DNA from: Stromatinia cepivora
Lineage: Eukaryota > Ascomycota > Leotiomycetes > Helotiales > Sclerotiniaceae
Assembly: GCA_014898415.1 (NCBI GenBank)
Contig: RCTD01000013.1
Span: 744,001 to 808,000, forward strand
Length of the DNA stretch: 64,000 nt
Reading direction: 5' to 3'
Both the position numbers and the translations under genes were made by a program. Position 1 is the stretch's first letter. Every line of letters begins with the position of its first letter. Below are positions 54,988 through 64,000 of this stretch, one piece after another. The notes beneath the pieces are model-generated. The model was given only the letters and a program-made list of their open reading frames with translations. It searched no databases and was not told where the DNA came from.

Positions 54988-56343
54988 ATGGCGAATACCT
55001 CACTTCCAGATGGCGAACCGCAATGGAATAGTAAACCACAATTCAGACTGCCAGGATGGGCAGAACCAGTTGTAAGTTTCCTTATACCCACAATATGAAG
55101 TTTAACGACTGACGATTCTTTCATAGATGGTTGCTAGTATCTTATTCGGTTCTATGATACTCACGAGAAGACATGGATACAGTATATTCGATAGACGGCG
55201 AAATACATATGGATTACTGAACGAGGAACCTGATTCGGCACGCTCATCCGATGATTTATTAACTCGTGATTATATGATTGGGAATGGACGAGATTCAGAT
55301 GTGGATTCGATGTCGACATCAAAATTTCCTCCTAAGAAAAGGAGATGTTGCGGAACGAATCTTTTGACGCCGAATACATCCAGGTTTAGAGATCATTATC
55401 ACAGTAGGATATTACAGAAATTCCCTTTTCTGATCGAAATGTTCTATTGGATTATTACATATGCGTTTTATCGATGTACGAAGATCCTTTCGCAAGCAAT
55501 GTTTTCTGAAATGGGTATTTGGGACGTGGCTCAGGATCATGGGTTAGCAATATTGGAATTTGAGGAATTCTCGTGGATGAGTTTTCTGTGGCCGGTGAGG
55601 GAACAGGATGTACAGAAGTGGTTTTTGAATGGTCATGGGACGCTTTTGACGATCTTGAATCGTTCTTATGCGTTAATTCATATTCCCGGTACTGTTGGGT
55701 AAGTTTCGAACATCACTAACATCAGTTTTGGAGAAGAATATACCCCTGACTGAAATTTAGATTCATCGCTTTTTGGTACTACGTAGCACCATCCCACGCC
55801 ACTTTCGCAGCGGTCCGTCGAACAATGACTCTGACCAATCTTCTCGCCTTCTGCATCTTCATCCTCTACCCATGCATGCCACCACGTCTTCTTCCTCCTG
55901 AGTATGGATTTCTCGACAGCGTCGGCCGTAACAACGCCCAATCCGTCTGGATGAAAGGAAACTACGTTAACTCACTCGCTGCCATGCCTTCGATGCATTT
56001 CGGATATTCTTTCTGCATCGGCGTCACCATGATCTACCATTCCGGAGTCTTTCGTCGAAACTTAGAAACTGGTGAAGTCAGAAAGAATAAGTTCTGGACG
56101 CTGTTTTATATTTTCCTAGGAGTGTCATATCCGCTTTATATATTAATCACGATTGTGGCGACGGCGAATCATTATTATCTCGATGCATTCGTGGCGTTTT
56201 TCGTGGCCATTGCGGCATATTTGTGTAATCGAATTTTCCTCGTTTTGTTACCGGTGGAGGATCTATTATTTTGGTGTTTGAGATTGGAGAAACCTATTCC
56301 AACGACGGGAGATAGATTTAAGAAGAGAGTTGGTCGTTTTTAG
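54988..56343 (+). CDS. PAP2-superfamily membrane enzyme, inositol-phosphorylceramide-synthase-like
   Basis: Exons 54988-55071, 55127-55698 and 55761-56343, giving 412 aa; introns of 55 and 62 nt. Multiple membrane helices are seen (EPVMVASILFGSMIL, FLIEMFYWIITYAFYR, FIAFWYYVAPSHATFAAV after splicing, LTNLLAFCIFILYPCMPPRL). The phosphatase-superfamily motifs are MPSMHFGYS (the SxxxH type) and ANHYYLDA (HxxxD type). This layout matches the PAP2_3 family that includes Aur1/IPC synthases and related fungal lipid phosphotransferases. The 28-aa first exon is MANTSLPDGEPQWNSKPQFR and its ATG is chosen because it is the first in frame. Exact substrate unknown. Confidence 0.88.
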
Positions 56344-57099
56344 ATCTAATGGTTTTAGAAATATGGCGTCTTCTATCTCTTAGCCATCGACAACGATGCA
56401 GAAGACGAGCAAGAAGATCAATGGGCATTTTCTAGCATTTTTTGGCATGGGCTGGGAAGAAAGGACTTCTGAGCGAGCATATATATTCATGTACATCTTA
56501 CTCCTACATATATTTTTTCTTTACTCTCAATGAGTATTTTGGATTGATACCAGCATGGCTTTGAGCCTTTAAATGGGCGGCGCATGGGAAAGGTTGAAGC
56601 TTGTAGTCAAAAATGAAGAATCATTAACTGCAGAAAAATGTCTTCGTTGCATATCACCCCATTTCATTCATCCAAAAAGCCACCAACAATACCCGAGTGC
56701 CGTCTTCTGAAGCTAAATGATTACTAAGTATTAATTGACCAATCATAAGCCTGAATATATCTAATACCTTAATCGCAAGGCTGAAAGAAGAGCTTCCCTG
56801 AAAAATAAGGTTGGAGCTTCTTCCATCACGAAAGCTCCAAACACGTCTACTTCGATAATATCAAAGCCTTATATCAATCTCTCTTTCATCGTATCTTATC
56901 ATCCCTTACATTCATTAATTTGATTAATTGAATAACAAATTGAATTTCATCTATCTTTGTCGTTCTTTAATCAATTGAGTTTGTATTTATTGTAACTGCA
57001 ATCAATTCAATTCAATTCCGCGATTACTTCGACACGCGACGTGGTTTCCTCAAATACACATCGAAGTTAATCCTCATCTACCAATCCTCAATACTCAAA
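56344..57099. other. Intergenic between the PAP2 gene and the BTB gene
   Basis: 3' UTR on the left and an AT-rich promoter with TTGAATTT-type words on the right. No gene recognised. Confidence 0.4.
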
Positions 57100-58137
57100 A
57101 TGTCTTCTGCAGGGGACTACGCCGTCGCTTCTGGTAATCAATCCGGTGAGAACCCAGGCGATATTGAAATGGGTGAGAATGCACCCGGTGCCGTCGTAAT
57201 CGAAATCGACGCGTCAGCCGGCACAGAAACTGGCACCAATCTGCCCGAAGAAGATGGAGAAGCTTCCGGGCCCGAGCTCCAAGAAACAGCTATGGAAGAT
57301 ACCCCGGTGCGAGTTACTTACATCGATTACTTGAAGAGTCCAATTATTGGATTATTGGTCGGTCAGGGTGATGAACAAGCTCTGTTACATGCACATCAGG
57401 CACTTTTGTGCAAGAGTCCATGGTTCGAAGAAGCATGTGGAAAATTCAGTCATGATGTCAGTGAACGGCGCATCGATTTAATTGATGAGGATTTAGATGC
57501 CGTAGGCTGTTTCCTCGAGTACCTCTACACCAGCGATTATTTCCCACGCAAAATTCCCGGATCGCGAGATTTGGAACATGATCCCGCTGTGCCTGATGTT
57601 GACGAAACGGGTGATCAATTACTTAAACATGCACGCGTATATACGTTGGCGGAAATGTTACAGCTTCCAAGTTTGAAGAGTTTGGCTAGTAGCAAGATTC
57701 ATTGCGTTAATAGTACGGCGAAGGGAGAAATTGCTTATGCGAGATATGTGTATGCGCATACGCAAAAGGATGATCAGACGATTAGGGCGCCGGTGGCGAA
57801 TTTCTGGGCTACGAGGAGTCATACTTTGAGGAGTGAGGCGGAGACGGAGTTTAGGGAGATGTGTTTGGAGTTTCCACAGTTTGGTTATGATGTTTTGAGT
57901 GAGTATTTTCTTTTTCTCGCCTTTTTCTTCTGGTTTTCTCCGCTTCCTGATCATGGATGGAGATTGGGAAAATGGATGGGATGATCTTTATGAACTTGTG
58001 TGTGTTGGGATAAATACTAATAGATAATAGCACGTGTACTGGACGAAAAGCTCAAGAGGGAGAAGAACGACAAAATGCATCCATCACACAGTACACCCGG
58101 CAGCTCACGAAAGAGACCTCGTCAAAGTGGGATTTAA
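57100..58137 (+). CDS. BTB/POZ-domain protein
   Basis: Exon 1 57100-57898, intron 57899-58030 (132 nt), exon 2 58031-58137, giving 301 aa. The first about 65 residues are acidic and disordered. A BTB core follows: PIIGLLVGQGDEQALLHAHQ, then LLCKSPWFEEACGKF, RIDLIDEDLDAVGCFLEYLY and TSDYFPRKI. Helical segments VYTLAEMLQLPSLKSLAS belong to the BACK-like part. The C-terminus is a basic tail KRPRQSGI with probable nuclear signal KLKREK. No kelch or zinc-finger domain follows. Fungal single-BTB proteins of this shape may act as CUL3 substrate adaptors; the role here is inference. Confidence 0.85.
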
Positions 58138-61100
58138 GGACTTTCCAAATGATTGAGTCGGATTACTTTTCGCAAGGATGCATCTGTAGTTAACTGCGAG
58201 AATTTATTGCGGATATGATGACTGTCTGGATGGAAAAGTCATGACATGTGGAGAAGAATGAAGATTCTAATGGCAATGGTAGCAAATGGGTACGATATGA
58301 TATGACAAGGAGTTACTAAAACAGACCGAAAGGAATACTATTAGCGAAGATGAAGATGAAGACAAAATGCGAACAGATAGGAAATAGGAGCGAAGATATT
58401 CCATGTACTATTAGAAAGTTCATATATATCATACCATAATATATATGACTAGCTAATGTATGGACTTCATTAGCTAACTATGTAATGGCTTTCTTATTAT
58501 ATCTTACATATATATTTATCTGATTACACTTCTGGTCTTATAGACACATAGCTCTCAAAGATTTACATGCGTCATCCAGATAATCACTCATATATTTGTT
58601 TCAAGCCAAGCGCTCAGAAGTCTTTGCGACACAATGCCTAGTTAAGTCGAAGCTAGTGGCATATGCATGATTAATGTGCATCCTTTGTGACTTAGAATTG
58701 GGACAAGATATTAATACAAATCAAGCGACTCGCTCGCTTAGTTCTAAGATGATACGAGGCCGGATATTGCAGTTTCTTTCTGCAATATATTGTATATGTG
58801 AGTGTTAAGGATCGTGGCTTAAGGCTTAAAGGCTAGCTGCTATATTGTGGATGCGATATGCGATATTGTAGATATATGTGATATTGTAGATGTATGTGAT
58901 ATAGTGGATGTATGTGATATAGTGGATGTATGCTTGGTTTGAAGCGCTAAGGAGGTGTAAGTCTGCATTGCATGTAGATTTTATATCTATGGATTTGAAG
59001 TATACTGGGAGGCTGCCGAGACTACTAAAGTAGAATATTTCGAAATCGGAAATGCTTAACTCCAGAGCCTATCCAATATGATTCATACTCTGTTAATTTC
59101 TATTCTCCATGGTATTGTATGTTTAATTGATCATGTTCTAGCTTGGTAGTATTATACTTGACAATTCCTATTTACTTTTAAACTCGATTCTGGTAATATA
59201 AATTGCACAAACTTTTGTAATGGCTATCGTGCTGATGGGATATAGTATCATATAGTGACTTTCCATCTGCTCAGATATCTAAAGAGATTCAGGTTTGTTC
59301 AGGATTTCATATAATGTTAAGTTACCATCATACCGAAATATCAATTTGTAGCACCTCCTTGAGTATAAAATTCTTTTTCCATTTTATTACTAAGGGGAAC
59401 GTTCTTGATATGGTTTCAGAACCATCATCCACAGAATATACTTCACTTCCTCATTGTCCACTCAGACCTCAGAGTCGGCGCCCACAGAATGGTTTTACCA
59501 TAAAAGATACACTTCCGCGGGTGGCCGATTCTATCTTATTCCTTTACATCAAAGAATTACATAAAACATACCATATAACCCATCTAAACACATCCCCACA
59601 TCATCCTACCATACTATTCTTGATACCACCTCTAATTCTCCGCACCACGTCCGCTGACATACATCTCAGTAATCTCGACCACTGTGATAAGATACACTAT
59701 ATCCGAAATAGCTATACCAAAAACATCAACTACTACAGAAATTTAGCAAGGAGAACTCGTTTTTCATACGTCGACTAATGATTCACATCAGGTTTGATGT
59801 AGGACTATTAACGGCTTCTGCTTTTGGAAGATTTCATTGAGCTGGAGAATATGGTAGAAAATAAAATCATGGAGTTCTATCAAGTCGTAATAAATCCTTT
59901 CAGGCCAGAATCCTACGAGGATGGCCTTACATCATGTTTTGCGTGTTTCCATTGATCTCGCGTGTTTAGTATGCATTCGCTGAGATCTATCTATAAACTC
60001 CTAAACCATCGATATTGCAGTAAGGTTTATTCATACAGATCCTCCTTTTAGAACCTACAATTTAAACTTTTGACGAAGTGCTCTCTGAAAGATATATTGC
60101 GAAGAATGCCCAAATCTATCCGCTTCGGCCAATATAATCAGCACGTAGTATGCGTTTGACACACCCGTTTTTCCCGCGAGTGGATTCGATTGTTTGACAT
60201 TAAAGCGCAATGAACTCTGGTGATGCTAAGAAAAGGCTCTATACTGAAGCGGCGAGGCCAACAGAAAGCAATCATAATTCGATGCTCATGATACTTAGCA
60301 GCAGCTGTAGACACATAGCTAATCTCGACATGACTCCGACATGGTGCTAAGAAGTAACTACCCCTGCTGATAACAAACAACATCAGACTACCATTCGAAC
60401 TTTCTTAAGCGCGATATCTATCCAAAGAACCTCATACAGAACTAGAGCAACTTTCTTCTTACTAAATAATAAAGTAAGACTGTAAGGATATAAAAACATA
60501 AGATACAGAAATACAGATATTGTAAGAACCACTCCACCCCACCTACAAAACATCGAACCCCCTCTTAGCGAACTACAATTTTATCTAATTAACCGAGCCT
60601 TATACTGTAATTATAAATTGTTAGCACTTTCAGCACTCCTCCATTTAAGCAAAAAAAAACCAGTATAAAAAAAAAACTTAACCTTACTTCGAATGCAACG
60701 TCAAATTCAAATTCTCATCTAACATAATATAACATAATTGGTAGACTTTAGACTTTAGATTACTTACCCATCCGAGTTGCACTGAGTTATACCTCTGAGT
60801 TATACCTCCAAACTATACCTTTTGAATTTGGGCCATTATATTTACCATCTATGATTTTCTTACGAGATGATAGGATGATGAGACGATGAGATGATGAGAT
60901 AGAGGAATACTTATCACTCATCACCGTACCATCACCTACACCATCATATCATCATCACATAACCATCCCATCTTATCATCAAAGCCACAAAACAGAAAGA
61001 CCAGAAAAGAAGTAGAAATCAAGAACTTCAAAAACAAGCGCACAAAAAGAAAAGAAAAAAAAGATAGAAATATGGTAAGTCTTACCAACAACCACCTTCA

Positions 61101-61623
61101 TTCACATCAACCATAACTCAGCATACAGCATACAACATACAGCACGCAGCATGCATTTAAAAACTATTTACCCATTCAATCCACATTCAACCCACACGCA
61201 ATGCCAATATAATATAATCAAATGCGTTAGAGTAATATCACAAATTACGAATCTCTTCCCTGTCCTCCTCTCCTCTATAATACACTTTTTTTATTCCTCT
61301 CGTCCTCATCAACCAGCTCCAGATTTAATCTTCCACCCACTCTCTATAATACACCCATCCATATCTCATGTACTAATACTAGTAATATTCCGTGTATCGT
61401 TCCATTCCATTCCATAAGTAATCGCTTAAAACCTATTCCCGATTTCCGAACACCAAACCAAACCAAACCACCATTCGCAGTAGTTATACTCATACACCCT
61501 ACCACGAATGTATAATATCAATAACAATATCAAAGGCAAGAACCCTCATCCCTATTCCCCACCTTCATCATCTATCATATCGTAATGTAGCCCTTTTCTT
61601 TCTATCCTTCCCACCCAAATATT
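58138..61623. other. 3.5-kb gene-poor interval
   Basis: No gene recognised on either strand. It contains a tandem array (58837-58934), GATGA/TGATGAGA low-complexity runs at about 60870-60900 and poly-A or poly-pyrimidine patches near 60650 and 61050. The 154-aa ORF at 59314-59778 lacks motifs. The 61073 ATG followed by GTAAGT looks like a first exon ending, but no second exon follows on that strand. Confidence 0.4.
58837..58934. repeat. 18-bp tandem repeat, ATGTATGTGATATAGTGG
   Basis: Two nearly identical 18-bp units plus degenerate flanking copies of a GATATTGTAG/GATATAGTGG type. Confidence 0.8.
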
Positions 61624-64000
61624 TTACAATGTGAATCTATCCCTCCTTGTTCTTTCACTTCTCCTCCCATAGACTTTCAATAAACCTCCCTTGGATTTCT
61701 TGTCCCCGTCACCTTTAGCAGGTGCCACCGGAGTCGCACTAGCCTCTTTTGTGACCTCACGACTTCCAGTACTTCCACGTCCAATCTTCCTCCTAATATC
61801 TTTCTCTTCTGAAGATTTGATAAAACGATGAACGGTTCTATGATCCAGAACTCTTTCCTCTTCGTCATGTTTTCCCTCTTTATCTGTTTTAGGCCACATG
61901 TATCCATATAACTTACTATGTCTCTCACATCTCGGACAAGATGATCTCGTAAAGTAAGCATCTTTTTGAACGAAAGGTTCTTCACAGATTTTGCAGTTAA
62001 TCCATGCTGAAGCTGGTTCAGCAAGAAGTGCATGTGTAAGTACATAGTCGCCAGGAATTCGTACATTTGGCGCATGATCCAAGTCTGTAGTTGGTGGTGG
62101 GACTACCCCTCTTCGACGACGTCGAATCTCAGGTTGCAGTAGTTTCTTCGAAATCGTCATGGTTGAGTCATCGATTTCCATGTCGGAGCCGAGGTCGGAA
62201 AGCGCAGATGAGTCTGCATCGTCTTGTAATGCTGGATGTTGCCTGCTGGTATTGGGGCTGACAAGAACAGCTTCCCGCGGCGCACTAGCTACCTTTTGCA
62301 TCACCAAAGGCACCTCATTTGATTGTTTGGCCTTCTCCAACTTCTCCTTTTCCCATAATGGTCCTCTTCTTCTACCTCCATGATTTCCTCGCTTCACATA
62401 ACCTTGTCGTTTAGGTTTATAGCCAACGGAAGCAGGTTTCTCATCACGCACCACAACCGTATCTTCGTCAACTGATGTTGCATCAGTTTCTCCTGTTCCC
62501 TCGCCCGAAGGTGAGGATGTAAAACTAGCTCTTCTAGATTCCGAAGCAGAACTTGGCAACGCGGTATTGCTGACACCTCCGTAGAACGAGGTAGGAGTAA
62601 ATTCTTCCACCTTCACAATCAGTTGATTCTTCAATCGTTTCATCGTTTCCGATGGTGAAGCTGTTGGTTCCTCAGAGTCTCTCTTTCGTTTAAGTGTGCT
62701 TGACCTTAATGGTCGGGACCTTCCGCGATCAATCTTTGGCTCTGGTACTCCCGGTGTCACTGGTTCTTCCCATTCAACTAAAAGGCTTTGTTGGAGTATA
62801 TCTGAATCCGGGGAACTAGGCACCTCACATTCGTTCACCCCACGTAGAAGCCCCAATTGCGAACGTTCAATCCTTTGAGATGCCCGCCGTCTTTTCGGAG
62901 TGGCCGCTAAAGAGTCTTCTCCGCTAGGCACTCGCTTTAATGATTTTGGTGGTGATAAAAGGTTGTCACCATTAGCTTCGGCTACCTTAGATCCGGGCAG
63001 AGTTAATTCTAATGAAGGTGAATCCATAGCAGAGGAACGTCCATTACGAGCCGAAGAAGCTGATCTACCCGACCTCGGAGGTAGCTTTCGTACTTGTGGC
63101 CGTAAATTGACATCAGGTGTCATCGATTCGGATCGTGATTCAGATACTGAGGAAGGGAGTCGTCGTCTGCGTCGAAGGCTATAACCGGGTGTATCGAGGG
63201 GTGTTGGCTCTTGTTCAATCGATAATTTGGGAATTGTCTCATTGCTATCATCAGTGTCCTGGGCCCATCCATTTTCGCGATTGTCTTCACAAGTCTTGCA
63301 TAAGCATTCGCAATTATCCTCGCCAAAATAGCTGTCTCCGTATGTGACCGTAATCTCCTCCCCAATTTCAATGTCCCTTACTGCGATAATTTCCATTCCG
63401 GCACTTCCAGTCGTCATCAAACGAGCATTTGCGCCACAATCGTGATTTGCGAATCGAGCTGGTCCTAGGAATAGTGATGCGGCCTTATTGCGACTTGACA
63501 TGACAATGCTAAAATCTCTGCGACTATGATTAATATGTGCTTCCTCCTCAGGTGTCATGACAACTTGAATGCCGCAAAGATATTTGACCACCTCTCCCTT
63601 CCTAATCTCCCTCCGTGCAACAATTGCCGCTTCATGTGTAACAACGGTATACCGATTCGTGCTCGAAACTTCGAATGGACAATCTGGGAGATAAATATTG
63701 ATATACTTCTTCAAATGGCGTCTAAAATCCTCCTTCTCTTTTTCCGACTTGAGACTTTGCTGGAATTTATTAAGACCTGGAAGTGCTAAAAGTTGCGCCT
63801 CTGCTTTTGTGGTGTTCTTTTCGATGATGACTGAATTTTGAAGGATTTTGGTCACATCTTCCTCTCTAACACCACGAGATGAATGGTATGCGATGCGATT
63901 TTTGCGAATATTGGTCCAATAGTAAACCTGTCGGCTAGTATTAGGAGAAGTTATAAATTTGAATACCATATGAGAAGGCTTACTTGGTCGACGAGCGCAT
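61624..64000 (-). CDS. set9: Set9/KMT5 histone H4K20 methyltransferase, 5' end cut by the window edge
   Basis: The visible part is the end of an upstream exon (63984-64000, reading ALVDQ), a 56-nt intron 63928-63983, and one exon 61624-63927 encoding 767 aa. It starts VYYWTNIRKNRIAYHSSRGV. The SET domain begins YTVVTHEAAIVARREIRKGE with HINHSRRDFSIVMSSRNKAA; the AdoMet/catalytic core is FANHDCGANARLMTTGSAG, then EITVTYGDSYFGEDN, with post-SET CECLCKTC. The long disordered C-terminal half is rich in Ser, Arg and Pro. A later cysteine-containing segment ICEEPFVQKDAYFTRSSCPR, then CERHSKLYGYMWPKTDKEGK is conserved in fungal Set9. Suv4-20 members methylate H4K20 for checkpoint and heterochromatin roles. 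Confidence 0.93.
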   Translation of the reverse strand, partial: CARRPSKPSHMVFKFITSPNTSRQVYYWTNIRKNRIAYHSSRGVREEDVTKILQNSVIIEKNTTKAEAQLLALPGLNKFQQSLKSEKEKEDFRRHLKKYINIYLPDCPFEVSSTNRYTVVTHEAAIVARREIRKGEVVKYLCGIQVVMTPEEEAHINHSRRDFSIVMSSRNKAASLFLGPARFANHDCGANARLMTTGSAGMEIIAVRDIEIGEEITVTYGDSYFGEDNCECLCKTCEDNRENGWAQDTDDSNETIPKLSIEQEPTPLDTPGYSLRRRRRLPSSVSESRSESMTPDVNLRPQVRKLPPRSGRSASSARNGRSSAMDSPSLELTLPGSKVAEANGDNLLSPPKSLKRVPSGEDSLAATPKRRRASQRIERSQLGLLRGVNECEVPSSPDSDILQQSLLVEWEEPVTPGVPEPKIDRGRSRPLRSSTLKRKRDSEEPTASPSETMKRLKNQLIVKVEEFTPTSFYGGVSNTALPSSASESRRASFTSSPSGEGTGETDATSVDEDTVVVRDEKPASVGYKPKRQGYVKRGNHGGRRRGPLWEKEKLEKAKQSNEVPLVMQKVASAPREAVLVSPNTSRQHPALQDDADSSALSDLGSDMEIDDSTMTISKKLLQPEIRRRRRGVVPPPTTDLDHAPNVRIPGDYVLTHALLAEPASAWINCKICEEPFVQKDAYFTRSSCPRCERHSKLYGYMWPKTDKEGKHDEEERVLDHRTVHRFIKSSEEKDIRRKIGRGSTGSREVTKEASATPVAPAKGDGDKKSKGGLLKVYGRRSERTRRDRFTL

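Noticed and set aside
59314..59778. 154-aa plus-strand ORF in the 3.5-kb gap
   Set aside because: Random-looking His/Thr/Ser-rich composition, no motifs and no introns; probably chance in a gene-poor region.
61073..61417. Possible plus-strand gene starting ATG-GTAAGT and an 88-aa ORF behind it
   Set aside because: No in-frame second exon or protein-like sequence follows; the region is simply the downstream side of set9 with low-complexity C-rich sequence.

Overview
This is a 64 kb window of nuclear DNA from a filamentous ascomycete. Nearly every conserved gene is interrupted by short GT-AG introns (about 47-130 nt, with CTAAC/CTGAC-like branch sites), and the gene set is fungal (Tup1, Laa1, Pet100, Cwc21, Cdc123, Set9, DUF7770, a Pth11-like rhodopsin-fold receptor). 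The flavour of the proteins suggests Leotiomycetes, perhaps Sclerotiniaceae, but that is an impression and no marker gene proves it. I worked out exon boundaries by hand from splice sites, frame continuity and family motifs. Each accepted model closes to a whole number of codons, except the receptor gene, which carries an apparent one-base frameshift.

Layout. Positions 1-1435 hold the 3' part of a Tup1-type WD40 corepressor. After a repeat-rich spacer come an Aim9-like mitochondrial kinase-fold protein (3149-4967, -), a poorly supported small-gene stretch (5.7-7 kb), a 2053-aa Laa1/HEATR5 protein (7835-14046, -) head-to-head with a TACO1/YebC mitochondrial translation activator (14258-15255, +), Pet100 (15617-15960, -), a decayed gene, Cwc21 (-) head-to-head with Cdc123 (+), and an MDR oxidoreductase. 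From about 21 to 45 kb the window becomes accessory: an APH-type kinase, a DUF7770 protein, a 4.9-kb Ty1/copia LTR element nested inside an older terminal-inverted-repeat element, a cytochrome P450, an SDR, the C-terminal relic of a berberine-bridge-type FAD oxidase, a Pth11-like receptor gene and a decayed Fig1-like membrane gene. From 45 kb conserved genes return: a YjbQ/UPF0047 protein with an added membrane anchor, CFIm25, NDUFS6 head-to-head with an Mpp6-like exosome cofactor, then a PAP2/IPC-synthase-like membrane enzyme, a BTB protein and, at the right edge, the H4K20 methyltransferase Set9 (partial).

No single operon-like system is present. The conserved genes fall into mitochondrial biogenesis (Aim9-like, TACO1, Pet100, NDUFS6), RNA processing (Cwc21, CFIm25, Mpp6-like) and chromatin (Tup1, Set9). 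The most unusual structures are the nested transposons at 26.3-31.9 kb, two related short inverted-repeat elements (2.4 kb and 52.6 kb; the second has perfect 13-bp ends and a 6-bp target duplication), an obligatory 6-nt micro-exon in the P450, and the P450/SDR/FAD-oxidase-relic group, which looks like an eroded specialised-metabolism locus beside transposons.
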